A stretch of 64,000 bases of DNA from Erwinia persicina (GTDB lineage: Bacteria; Pseudomonadota; Gammaproteobacteria; Enterobacterales; Enterobacteriaceae). This document shows, piece by piece, positions 47,014 through 55,691 of the stretch; within the stretch, counting starts at the first letter, position 1, and each line of letters starts with the position of its first letter. Location: positions 478,269 through 542,268 of the forward strand of contig NZ_JACYMO010000002.1 of the NCBI RefSeq assembly GCF_014838825.1, given 5' to 3'. The notes beneath the pieces were generated by a model. The model had not been told where the DNA came from. It saw only the letters and a list, made by a program, of their open reading frames with translations, and did not search any database. A program made the translations under genes and the position numbers.

Positions 47014-47987
47014 GAGGTTTTATCCTGTGTGGAATTGGCGTCGTGGCTGACAACGCGCTGAATAAAATAGCGGGGACGGGCACGCACATCGTTATAGATT
47101 CGCCCGATATACTCGCCAAGCAGCCCCATACCAACAAACTGTGCGCCGACAAAAATAAACAGGACGGCAAACAGCATAAACACCCCTTCTGCCGCCCACG
47201 CCGGGCCGAAAAACAGGCGCAGAGCAACCAGCAGCAGGGAAATGGCAAAGCCCGCCAGAGCAATCACGCTGCCAAAGACGCTTAACAGGCGCAGCGGCGT
47301 GGTCGTCAGGCAGGTAATCAGGTCATACATCAGGTTGATCAGCCGCATCAGGCTGTATTTCGAATCACCAAACTCTCGTTCGGCATGGTGCACCGGGATC
47401 TCCGTCGCACGGCGGGCAAAGGTATTGGCAAGGATCGGAATAAAGGTGCTGCGCTCGTGGCAGTGCAGCATGGCATCGACGATGTGGCGGCGGTAGGCGC
47501 GCAGCATACAGCCGTAGTCCCCCATCGCTTTGCCGGTAGTGCGCTGGATCAGGTGGTTGATCATGCGTGAGGCACACTTACGGAACCAGCTGTCCTGACG
47601 GTTCTGCCGCACGGTGCCCACCACGTCGTAGCCCTGACTGGCGGTTTCCACCAGCCGGGGGATCTCCTCCGGCGGATTTTGCAGATCGGCATCGAGGGTG
47701 ATCACCAGATCGCCGGTGACGTGACTGAATCCGGCCATGATGGCGGAATGCTGGCCGTAGTTACGGTTAAGCAGTACCGCCACAATATGGCTGCCGGGCG
47801 CTTCAGCCGCCGCAACCAGCATATCGGCAGAGGCATCGCTGCTGCCGTCATCGACCAGCAGGATTTCATAGTCCAGCGCCAGCTGTGCGCAGGCGGCATC
47901 CGTACGGCGGATCAGTTCGGGCAGGCTCTCCTGCTCGTTATAGACCGGGATCACCACGGAGACTTTGTTGATTGGTTGTTCGGTCAT
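47010..47987 (-). CDS. arnC: ArnC, undecaprenyl-phosphate L-Ara4FN transferase
   Basis: GT2-family enzyme, 325 residues. The nucleotide site is [20 protein letters not shown] and [25 protein letters not shown] is the metal/UDP-binding DxD-like segment. Two C-terminal membrane helices at about 235-260 and 270-295 anchor it. It moves L-Ara4FN onto undecaprenyl phosphate. It is one base downstream of arnB and overlaps arnA. Confidence 0.95.
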   Translation of the reverse strand: MTEQPINKVSVVIPVYNEQESLPELIRRTDAACAQLALDYEILLVDDGSSDASADMLVAAAEAPGSHIVAVLLNRNYGQHSAIMAGFSHVTGDLVITLDADLQNPPEEIPRLVETASQGYDVVGTVRQNRQDSWFRKCASRMINHLIQRTTGKAMGDYGCMLRAYRRHIVDAMLHCHERSTFIPILANTFARRATEIPVHHAEREFGDSKYSLMRLINLMYDLITCLTTTPLRLLSVFGSVIALAGFAISLLLVALRLFFGPAWAAEGVFMLFAVLFIFVGAQFVGMGLLGEYIGRIYNDVRARPRYFIQRVVSHDANSTQDKTS

Positions 47988-47988
47988 G

Positions 47989-49128
47989 TTATTTCCTCAC
48001 CAGCGCATGCAGTGCCGCAATGACGCGGCTGACATCTTCATCGGTCATGCCCGGAAACAGCGGAATCGAGCAGATGCGTTCTGAGTTCCACTCCGTATGC
48101 GGCAGGCTCAGGTGAGGAAAACGTTCGCGGTAATATTTTTGCGTGTGTGCGGCGCGGAAGTGCAGACCGCTACCGATCCCCTGGTCCTTCAGCGCCTGCA
48201 TCAGAGCGTCGCGGTTCAGGCCACACCGTTCAGAATCAACGCGCAGAATAAACAGATGCCAGGCATGCTGATGCGGCCAGCTGGGCGGCGTGAGCGGCAG
48301 GAAGGGCGTCGTGGAAAGTTCATCGAGGTAACGCAGTGCAATCTGTTCGCGGCGGGCATTGTTCGCGGCCAGCTTATCCAGCTGCACCAGCGCAATCGCC
48401 GCATTAATGTCAGCAAGATTGTATTTAAACCCCGGGGAGATCACTTCGGCCTGCGGCGCACGGCCCTGAGTCTGACGGTCGAAAGCATCCACGCCCAGAC
48501 CGTGAAACTTCAGGCTGCGCACGCGGTCAGCCAGCGCCTCATCGTCTGTCACCACCAGGCCGCCTTCCGCGCAGCTCATATTTTTAATCGCATGGAAGGA
48601 GAAAATCGCCGTTCCCCGGTCTCCGACGTGCCGCCCGCGATACGTGGTTCCTGCCGCGTGGGCCGCATCCTCGATAACGGCAATACCGTAACGCTGACCC
48701 AGCGCACGGATGGCATCAGTGTCAGCCGGAGCACCGGCATAGTGCACCGGAATAATGGCCCGGGTGCGCGGCGTGATGGCCGCTTCAATCAGCGCCGGGG
48801 TCACCATCAGCGTGTCGCGATCCACATCAATCATCACCGGGGTCGCCCCCAGCAGCACGATCATATTCAGCGTGGAAACCCAGGTCAGCGAGGGGGTGAT
48901 CACCTCATCACCGGGCTGAATGCCCAGCGCCATCAGCGTGACGTGCATTCCGGCCGTGGCCGAGCTGACTGCAATAGCGTGACGGTTGCCGGTCAGCTGG
49001 CAAAAAGCCGCTTCAAGCTGCTGATTTTTCGGTCCGGTAGTGATCCAGCCGGAGCGCAGCACGTCGGCCACCGCGGCCAGTTCTTCCGCACCCATTGCCG
49101 GACGCGAGAAAGGCAAAAAGTCTGACAT
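47989..49128 (-). CDS. arnB: ArnB, UDP-L-Ara4O aminotransferase
   Basis: PLP enzyme of the DegT/DnrJ/EryC1 family, 379 residues. The Schiff-base lysine is in [19 protein letters not shown] (about 182). The PLP-phosphate region is [15 protein letters not shown] and the Asp pair is IEDAAHAAG. It makes UDP-L-Ara4N from the keto-sugar of ArnA. It is the first gene of the arn operon; a PmrA-like site lies about 230 bases upstream and a 40-codon frame lies in its leader. Confidence 0.95.
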   Translation of the reverse strand: MSDFLPFSRPAMGAEELAAVADVLRSGWITTGPKNQQLEAAFCQLTGNRHAIAVSSATAGMHVTLMALGIQPGDEVITPSLTWVSTLNMIVLLGATPVMIDVDRDTLMVTPALIEAAITPRTRAIIPVHYAGAPADTDAIRALGQRYGIAVIEDAAHAAGTTYRGRHVGDRGTAIFSFHAIKNMSCAEGGLVVTDDEALADRVRSLKFHGLGVDAFDRQTQGRAPQAEVISPGFKYNLADINAAIALVQLDKLAANNARREQIALRYLDELSTTPFLPLTPPSWPHQHAWHLFILRVDSERCGLNRDALMQALKDQGIGSGLHFRAAHTQKYYRERFPHLSLPHTEWNSERICSIPLFPGMTDEDVSRVIAALHALVRK

Positions 49129-49154
49129 TGATTACTTCCATTAAACAATAAACA

Positions 49155-49277
49155 TCACGAATGATTTTCAGCGCAGGCCCACAGGCGCGCCAGCGTCCGA
49201 TCCTGTTCGGCATCCCGCCTTATCGCTTCCAGCCGGTGGCTGTCATCTTCCTGCGCCCGAATCGGGTATAAAAGCAT
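49155..49277 (-). CDS. 40-residue open frame in the arnB leader
   Basis: An ATG at 49277, behind GAAGGTGG at seven bases, opens 40 codons ending 26 bases before arnB. The product is highly charged (RAQEDDSHRLEAIRRDAEQD), without membrane span. A hairpin (GCGCC...GGCGC) overlaps its ribosome-binding site. It may be a regulatory leader peptide, or chance. Confidence 0.3.
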   Translation of the reverse strand: MLLYPIRAQEDDSHRLEAIRRDAEQDRTLARLWACAENHS

Positions 49278-49355
49278 CAAGCGCCACCTTCAAGGGTGAT
49301 AAAGGCGCAAAAAGAGCTTACCAACACCCATATATATGGAGCCTAAATGAAAATA

Positions 49356-49372
49356 CTTAGGGGAAGATTAAG
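49356..49372 (-). promoter_or_regulatory. PmrA-box-like site of the arn operon
   Basis: Read on the minus strand, CTTAAT-CTTCC-CCTAAG matches the direct-repeat YTTAAK-N5-YTTAAK with a single mismatch. It lies about 230 bases upstream of arnB. Control of arn by PmrA (BasR) is established in relatives. The remaining part of the gap, 49378-49638, shows no gene or clear site. Confidence 0.6.
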
Positions 49373-49638
49373 GAGACGCTGCCGGTGGCCGATTAAATCA
49401 GTCTGGTTTACACGAAGTTTAGCTATAAAAGGGATGGTCAGGGGAACGGCATCGGATAAAACTAAAATATAAAAATAACTTCATTATTTTGTAGCAAAAC
49501 ATTTTAATTTTATCGGCAGGGAGTCGCTGAACGCAGACGGAGAAAAACAGGCGGGTACGGTTTCACCGATGAACAGACAGATGCAGGTCAGGACGATTGC
49601 AGGGTAAACTGGCTGCCTGACCCTTTAAGGAAGCGGAT

Positions 49639-50106
49639 ATGATCCCTGCCACTCACCTGCCAGACGCCCTGCTGGCGCTTCTCGACGGCTCCCTGCCCGC
49701 CAGCCACCGCCATCAGGCCATTCGCCTGTCCAGCGTAGGCGATAACGGCTGGCCCTATGCGGCACAGCTCAGCCTGGGCGAGATCATCGCCCGCTCACCG
49801 GGCGAACTGCTGTTTGCCATCTGGCCTGACTCCACCACCACCCGCAATCTGCGTCGCGACGGGAAAATGACCCTGGCGCTGGTGCTGGAGGGAGCCGTCG
49901 TCGAAGTCCAGGCGCAGGCCACCCTGCGTGACGAGACCCTGACCGACCTGGCGCTGGTGGTATTCCATGCGGAAGTGAAGCAGGTGATCGCCCATCGCGC
50001 GCCGTACGCAACGGTCACCAGCGGCCTGACGTTCCACCTGAAGGATGAGGCTGCGGCACTGATGCGCTGGCAGCAACAAATAGCTGCACTCAGGGCGCTG
50101 GCATAA
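49639..50106 (+). CDS. FMN-binding split-barrel (PPOX-like) protein
   Basis: A 155-residue protein of the pyridoxamine-5'-phosphate-oxidase-like fold: SVGDNGWPYAAQLSLGEI, then LFAIWPDSTTTRNLRRDGKMTLALV, the segment that usually contacts flavin phosphate. No transmembrane part is present. The substrate is unknown. It starts behind AAGGAAG and is a single gene, convergent to gcd. Confidence 0.75.
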   Translation: MIPATHLPDALLALLDGSLPASHRHQAIRLSSVGDNGWPYAAQLSLGEIIARSPGELLFAIWPDSTTTRNLRRDGKMTLALVLEGAVVEVQAQATLRDETLTDLALVVFHAEVKQVIAHRAPYATVTSGLTFHLKDEAAALMRWQQQIAALRALA

Positions 50107-50137
50107 AAAAAGGGCGACCCTGGGGTCGCCCTTTTTG
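50104..50137. terminator. bidirectional terminator between PPOX-like gene and gcd
   Basis: AGGGCGACC (50111-50119) pairs with GGTCGCCCT (50124-50132), flanked by seven A residues on the left and TTTTT on the right. Confidence 0.9.
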
Positions 50138-50153
50138 CTTCTGACGTTAAGGC

Positions 50154-52535
50154 TTATTTGCTGTCAGGCAGCGCATACGCTTTCACGTAATCGCCCAGCT
50201 TAGTTCCAAACGAACCGTGACCACCGGCCACAATCAGCACGTACTGTTTGCCGTTCACTTCATAAGTCATTGGCGTAGCCTGGCCCCCTGCGGGCAGACG
50301 GGCTTCCCACAGCTGTTCGCCGTTGGAGACGTTAAAGGCGCGCAGGAAGTTATCAGCGGTAGCCGCAATAAAGAACACGTTACCGGCAGTCGTCACCGGC
50401 CCGCCCAGCATTGGCATACCCATTTTAAACGGCAGCGGAACCGGTGAGCTGTCGCGCACGGTGCCGATACGTTTTTTCCACACAATATCGTTAGTCTTCA
50501 GGTCAACCGCAGAGATATAGCCCCATGAAGGCTGCTTGCACGGGAAGCCCAGCGGCGACAGGAACGGATTCAGCGTCACGCCGTACGGCAGGCCGTACTG
50601 CGGCTGAACGCCAGACTCGGTACCGGTACCGCCTTTATCATTCTCGTCCGGCTCGATCGGGTTACCCGGACCGCGTGGGATCAGACGGGAAACAAACGGC
50701 AGCGCCATCGGGTTAGTCACCGCCACCTGACGGTCAGTATCGACGGCGATCCCGCCCCACTCGAACATACCCAGGTTACCCGGGAAGACCAGGGTGCCCT
50801 GCTCGGACGGTGGCGTGAACGGGCCTTCGTAACGCAGCTGATGGAACATCACGCGACAAATCAGCTGATCGTAAATCGTCGCACCCCACATATCCTTTCC
50901 GGACAGGTGAGCTTTCGGACGGAAGCTCAGTTCAGAGTAAGGCTGCGTTGGCGAAACGTGGTCGCCCTTCGCTGCCCCGCCCGGCACCTGCATTTCCGGT
51001 GCCGGCACCACAGGCTTACCGTTGGTACGGTTCAGCACAAAGATATCGCCGGTTTTGGTCGGAATATAGATGACCGGCACCTTGTTACCGTCTTTGTCGT
51101 TAATATCAGCCAGCGTAGGCTGCGCCGGTACGTCCATATCCCACAGATCGTGGTGAACCGTCTGATAGAACCAGGCCAGTTTACCGGTAGTGGCATTCAG
51201 GGCCAGCATTCCGGTGGCGAAACGCTCCATTTCCGGAGTACGGTGTCCTCCCCAGATATCCGGCGTGGACACGCCGATCGGCAGATAGACCAGATCCAGT
51301 TTGGCATCGTAAGACGCCGGTGCCCATGAGTTCGGTGAGTTAGGCGTATAGTTCTGCTCGCCTTCCGCAATCACGTTCGGATCTTTCGCGCCCGTGTCAA
51401 AGGCCCACAGCAGCTTACCGGTGTTGACGTCAAAACCACGGATCACGCCCGACGGCTCTTTGGTCGAATAGTTATCGGTAACGGCACCGGCCATCACAAT
51501 CGTTGTGGCGGTCACAATCGGCGGTGAGGTCGGTTCGTAAGAGCCCACTTTGTTATAAGGCAGGTTGCTCTGCAGGTTCAGCTTGCCGTTGTCGCCGAAT
51601 TCCGGGCACAGCGCACCGGTTTCCGCGTCCAGCGCATACATGCTGCCGTCATTTACCGGGAGCAGGATGCGGCGTGAACACAGCGCAGGCTTGTCGCCCG
51701 CAGGCGTTGCCGACGCTTCCGACGTCTGCACATAAGAAACACCGCGACAGGTCACATGCTGGAAGGTTGGGTCCGTCTTCATCTTCGGATCAAACATCCA
51801 TTTCTGCTTACCGGTTGCCGCGTCCAGAGCAAACAGCTTCTGGTGCGCAGTACACAGGTACAGGGCATCGCCGATCTTAATCGGGGTCACTTCATTGGTG
51901 ATCTCACCCGGATCGCTGGCCGTCTTCAGGTCACCCGTCTGGAAAGTCCAGGCTTCCTGCAGTTGACCGACGTTGGTCGCGTTAATCTGCTTCAGCGGAG
52001 AGTAACGCGTCCCGCCCTGGGTACGACCATAGGCAGGCCAGTCACCCGCAGGAATACCGTCGTCAGCCGGGGCTGCAGCGGTTTGATCCTGACTCAGGGT
52101 GCCGTTAATTTCCTGCGGATCGTTAAACACCGAGTAAGCCAGGACGGCAACCACAAACACCAGCACGGCCGACAGCGCCACGCGCGGGAATGATCCGCCT
52201 GCACTCAGCGCACGCCAGATAAACGGCAGTACCAGCCACAGGCCAAGGAAGAAGGTGATATCCAGACGCGGCGTCAGCGCCCAGAAGTCCGTCCCCACTT
52301 CCCACAGCGACCAGACGGTGGTGGCCAGCAGGAACAGCGCATAGAGCAGCAGCGCTGCGCCACGGCGGCGGTACAGCAGGAAAGCGGTGATCAGCATAAC
52401 CACACCAGCGATGATGTAGTAGAGCGAGCCACCCAGTTTAGCCAGCCAGATACCGCCAATTAACAGATACAGACCACTCAGGGTGGCAAATATCGCAGTT
52501 AACAGGATCAGTATTCTTGATGCTTTACTTTGCAT
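50154..52535 (-). CDS. gcd: Gcd, PQQ-dependent membrane glucose dehydrogenase
   Basis: Quinoprotein that oxidises glucose to gluconolactone in the periplasm and feeds electrons to ubiquinone. It is 793 residues from the ATG at 52535 (MQSKASRILIL); an ATG ten codons earlier is also possible. Five N-terminal membrane helices fill the first 140 residues, followed by a beta-propeller with PQQ motifs: DWPAYGRTQGGTRYSPLKQI, DVNTGKLLWAFDTGA and WAPASYDAKLDLVYLPIGVSTPDIWGG. The C terminus GGHGSFGTKLGDYVKAYALP is the family end. The enzyme needs PQQ; no pqq synthesis genes are in the window, but a PQQ receptor gene lies directly upstream. Confidence 0.95.
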   Translation of the reverse strand: MQSKASRILILLTAIFATLSGLYLLIGGIWLAKLGGSLYYIIAGVVMLITAFLLYRRRGAALLLYALFLLATTVWSLWEVGTDFWALTPRLDITFFLGLWLVLPFIWRALSAGGSFPRVALSAVLVFVVAVLAYSVFNDPQEINGTLSQDQTAAAPADDGIPAGDWPAYGRTQGGTRYSPLKQINATNVGQLQEAWTFQTGDLKTASDPGEITNEVTPIKIGDALYLCTAHQKLFALDAATGKQKWMFDPKMKTDPTFQHVTCRGVSYVQTSEASATPAGDKPALCSRRILLPVNDGSMYALDAETGALCPEFGDNGKLNLQSNLPYNKVGSYEPTSPPIVTATTIVMAGAVTDNYSTKEPSGVIRGFDVNTGKLLWAFDTGAKDPNVIAEGEQNYTPNSPNSWAPASYDAKLDLVYLPIGVSTPDIWGGHRTPEMERFATGMLALNATTGKLAWFYQTVHHDLWDMDVPAQPTLADINDKDGNKVPVIYIPTKTGDIFVLNRTNGKPVVPAPEMQVPGGAAKGDHVSPTQPYSELSFRPKAHLSGKDMWGATIYDQLICRVMFHQLRYEGPFTPPSEQGTLVFPGNLGMFEWGGIAVDTDRQVAVTNPMALPFVSRLIPRGPGNPIEPDENDKGGTGTESGVQPQYGLPYGVTLNPFLSPLGFPCKQPSWGYISAVDLKTNDIVWKKRIGTVRDSSPVPLPFKMGMPMLGGPVTTAGNVFFIAATADNFLRAFNVSNGEQLWEARLPAGGQATPMTYEVNGKQYVLIVAGGHGSFGTKLGDYVKAYALPDSK

Positions 52536-52675
52536 AGTTTGAACCTTACCAAAATTTAAAGACATCGATTGAGCGTGACTGCGTCAGCCCGATCTTTTCA
52601 AATACCCGTTTTGTGTTGCCCATCCATCGGGTGTTTTTCACCTGCTGTCTACAGCAGGCGGTTACTGGATTCTGT

Positions 52676-54823
52676 TCAGAACTGATAAGCCAGCGTTGCC
52701 CCACCGCCCCAGTTACGTCCCGGTGCCGGTTCGTAGTAACGATTATTGCCTTCGTTAACGATCACCGAACCGACATACTGGCGGTCAAACAGGTTATCCA
52801 CGCGGCCAAACAGATCGAGCGACCACTGGCTCCAGTTGAAACGGTAGCCGGTATTCAGGCTGGTCACCGCGTAGGACGGTGCCTGCGCATCGTTCGCGTC
52901 ATTAGCCTGGATGTTGCTCATATAACGGATCTCCGCCCCGGCGTGCCAGCCGCTTTCCGGCGCATAGGCCAGGGAGGCATAACCCATATTGCGGGCAATC
53001 CCCGGCAGGCGGTTGCCCGCAGGCGTACAGCGGGTTCCTGACGCATTGCAGGTCTCATTGCGGTAGGTGGCATCCAGCAGCGTCCACGCCAGCTTTAGCT
53101 GCCAGTCCATGGCAAACTGCTGATCAAAGCCCAGCTCCAGGCCACGGCGACGCGTTTCTCCGGCATTTTTGTACACCGCACGGCCTCCGCGGCTGTCATC
53201 CACCACCAGCTCATTGTCGGTATCGGTCTGGAACACGGCGGCGGTCAGCAGGCCGAAACCGATGCGGGTTTTGCTGCCCAGCTCAACGGTATCACTGGTG
53301 GCCGGCTTCAGGCCCAGATTCAGGCCCGTCTGTGATCCGGAGGTAGAACGGTACGAGAGCTCGTTAATGGTCGGGGTTTCGAAGCCGCGACCGGCCGAAG
53401 CATAAAGGTTCCACGCGTCGGTCACCGCATAGTTAAGCGACCCCATCGGCAGCAGCTTGTGATAGCGCGCGCTGCCGCTGTCATCGCCGTTAACGCTGGT
53501 TATATAATAGTCGGTAGAATCAAAGTTCACCGTGCTGTAACGCAGACCGGCGTCCAGCGTCCATTTCGGTGTCAGCTGCCAGCTGGTTTGCAGATAGGGA
53601 TCGAGGTTCCACATGGTATTTTTTTCGTTGCGGCGCTGCTCACCCTTCTCGCCAAACTGGTCAACGCCGTTCACGGTGTTGTAGTTCTGGAAGCCCTGAC
53701 GGCGTTCGGTCATGGTTTCATAATCAAGACCGCCAATCAGCGTCACCGGCACAGAACCCAGTTGGCCGTCGTGCTTCCAGCGGGTATCCACCCCCTGATA
53801 TTTACGCTCCAGTACGATCACCCCACCGGGGTAAGTGGCAAGCTGCTGCGTGGCATAAGGAATAGACTGATACTGTGTCGTGTGGCGCTCGCCGTGCCAG
53901 GTGGTCAGCGTCAGCTGGTCGTTGTCACTCATATCACGCTGATAACGCAGGCCAATCTGGGTCTGATCGAGGCTCTTACGCGTATTGTACTGATCGCCAC
54001 GCGGCGACTGACGCGGATTAGCTTCATATTCGGCAGCGTCAAGGCCACCCGGATCGTTAGCATCCACGGAAACGCTGTTAAACATCAGCGTCAGGGTACT
54101 GACATCATCAAGACGCACACCGAGCTTACCGTTACCGAGGTTTTTCTGCGTACCGCTGTGGTCGCGGAAGCCGTGGGTGGTAAAGCGCGAACCGGAAATC
54201 GTGTAATTCACGTCCCCCGCCTGGGTGCCATCACCGGTGGCACCGCTGGCTTTTACGCTGTTGCGCCAGGAGCCAAAGCTGCCAAAGTAGGTACCCGCTT
54301 CCAGTGTGGCCGGCTGGCTGCCGGTGGCGGTATCAATATTCACCACGCCACCGGAGGCATTGCCATACAGTGCCGAGTAGGGCCCGCGCAGCACTTCTAC
54401 CTTGCCCACCGAGTTGATATCGATGTTCGACGTCTGCCCCTGCCCGTCCGGCATAGTGGCCGGAATGCCATCCACATACAGCCGCACGCCGCGCACGCCG
54501 TACATAGATCGGCTGCCGAAGCCGCGCACGGAGAGTTGCAGATCCTGAGCATAGTTCTGACGGTTCTGAATTTGCAGGCCCGGCACGCTGCCAAGATTTT
54601 CAGACAGGTTCACCCGGGCGCTGGTGCCGCGCAGGTCATCACCGTCCACCACGCTGACGGCCGCCGGGGTGTCCAGTTCGGACAGCCCTTCGCGCTGCTT
54701 TATCACCATCAGCGACGGTGCCTCGCCCGACGCGGTCACGGCGGAGGGCTGTGCATAGCTGACAGCAACGGGCGACAGCAGAAATAGCGGTGTCAAAACA
54801 ACAGCAGAAGTTTTATTAATCAC
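52676..54823 (-). CDS. pqqU: PqqU (YncD), TonB-dependent PQQ receptor
   Basis: Outer-membrane TonB-dependent receptor, close to E. coli YncD, which is the PQQ importer PqqU. The likely start is GTG at 54823, giving a signal peptide ending VAVSYA; a longer frame open from 54934 adds 37 residues with no signal character. The plug region (ELDTPAAVSVVDGDDL, GVPGLQIQNRQNYAQDL and YVDGIPATMPDGQGQTSNID-type segments) and the barrel end WGGGATLAYQF match the family. It is followed by gcd after 140 bases, on the same strand. The 710-residue size is normal. Confidence 0.88.
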   Translation of the reverse strand: MINKTSAVVLTPLFLLSPVAVSYAQPSAVTASGEAPSLMVIKQREGLSELDTPAAVSVVDGDDLRGTSARVNLSENLGSVPGLQIQNRQNYAQDLQLSVRGFGSRSMYGVRGVRLYVDGIPATMPDGQGQTSNIDINSVGKVEVLRGPYSALYGNASGGVVNIDTATGSQPATLEAGTYFGSFGSWRNSVKASGATGDGTQAGDVNYTISGSRFTTHGFRDHSGTQKNLGNGKLGVRLDDVSTLTLMFNSVSVDANDPGGLDAAEYEANPRQSPRGDQYNTRKSLDQTQIGLRYQRDMSDNDQLTLTTWHGERHTTQYQSIPYATQQLATYPGGVIVLERKYQGVDTRWKHDGQLGSVPVTLIGGLDYETMTERRQGFQNYNTVNGVDQFGEKGEQRRNEKNTMWNLDPYLQTSWQLTPKWTLDAGLRYSTVNFDSTDYYITSVNGDDSGSARYHKLLPMGSLNYAVTDAWNLYASAGRGFETPTINELSYRSTSGSQTGLNLGLKPATSDTVELGSKTRIGFGLLTAAVFQTDTDNELVVDDSRGGRAVYKNAGETRRRGLELGFDQQFAMDWQLKLAWTLLDATYRNETCNASGTRCTPAGNRLPGIARNMGYASLAYAPESGWHAGAEIRYMSNIQANDANDAQAPSYAVTSLNTGYRFNWSQWSLDLFGRVDNLFDRQYVGSVIVNEGNNRYYEPAPGRNWGGGATLAYQF

Positions 54824-55039
54824 GGGAATTATTCGATGTGGATAAAAGATACAAAAAGTCTCACCCGGCTCCGCCCGGTAAGCGTCCGACATTCCCTGAC
54901 GTAATACTGTCTTACCCAGCCAGGCAACGCTCAAAAGTATATAACCCCTGAGGCATTTTGCTTACGGCATGAGCAAAAACTCCCTGTAACGCGCTGCCAC
55001 TCTTTTTCTCTGCCCGCTGCGCGTTACGGCAGGCACTAA

Positions 55040-55055
55040 TGTGACCCAAGTCACA
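55040..55055. promoter_or_regulatory. CRP site between pqqU and the lipoprotein gene
   Basis: TGTGA-CCCAAG-TCACA is a perfect match to the CRP core with N6 spacing. It lies 217 bases before the pqqU start and 234 before the lipoprotein gene. The 465-base divergent region 54824-55288 contains this site, the Fur-like box at 55236, and no gene. Confidence 0.6.
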
Positions 55056-55235
55056 AAACGCGGGCGATTGTAGCACTCATTAATTTGCTTGCGAACTATT
55101 GTTAACGGTTTAACTAAATTGATTCACTTTAACGTCACAAAGTGAGGGGTTATTGAAAACGCAGACCTGCAGGGATAGTGAATACTAACTCTCAGTTAAG
55201 GCATGACAACACCATGACGCCGGTGAGACGCCGGG

Positions 55236-55250
55236 CTATAATCATTCTCA
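55236..55250. promoter_or_regulatory. Fur-box-like site overlapping a -10 element
   Basis: The reverse complement, TGAGAATGATTATAG, matches the 7-1-7 Fur core TGATAATnATTATCA with three mismatches. The same bases include TATAAT (55237-55242), a perfect -10 for the lipoprotein gene that starts at 55289. Confidence 0.5.
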
Positions 55251-55288
55251 TAACAACCTATGTGGAACCTCAACCAACAGGATGTACT

Positions 55289-55672
55289 ATGCCATTTTCA
55301 GGACGCTGGCCGTTACCGCATTTCCCCTCCCCGCAGACGATGATGCGTACCCTGCTGGCCCCGGCGCTACTGCTGCTACTCAATGGCTGTTCATCCGGTT
55401 ATCAGGGGCGTGAATGCAGCGGCGAAATTCAGACTCTCAGCGGCCAGCCTCGTGGCAGCGTTCAGGCACTGATTATTGATCGTTTCAACTCCTTCTCGGT
55501 TGCCCTGCCGGATCGCCAGCTGGACAGCGGCCCGCTGCTGTCCAGCGATCGCCAGCGCTATATTCCTTCCGCGACCACGGCGGATGGCTGGCTGGCACAG
55601 CGTATTTCCGACCACCGTTTTGCGGTGATAAACGCCCCGACCGACCAGGCGATCACCTTTACCTGCCCTTAA
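55289..55672 (+). CDS. small outer-membrane-type lipoprotein
   Basis: A predicted lipoprotein of 127 residues from the ATG behind CAGGATG; another ATG at 55340 (MMRTLLAPALLLLLNGC) would give a shorter, cleaner signal. The lipobox is LLLNGC and the mature part is about 90 residues, with SSGYQGRECSG and a later IDRFNSFSVALPDRQ segment. I recognise no family. The Fur-like box over its promoter suggests iron control. It precedes the Fe-alcohol-dehydrogenase gene by 19 bases, probably in one operon. Confidence 0.7.
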   Translation: MPFSGRWPLPHFPSPQTMMRTLLAPALLLLLNGCSSGYQGRECSGEIQTLSGQPRGSVQALIIDRFNSFSVALPDRQLDSGPLLSSDRQRYIPSATTADGWLAQRISDHRFAVINAPTDQAITFTCP

Positions 55673-55691
55673 CCTGCGAGTGCTCCTGCTG

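Noticed and set aside
53459-54787. Long (442-codon) + frame opposite pqqU
   Set aside because: It is the antisense shadow of a GC-rich conserved receptor gene; the minus frame has clear family motifs.
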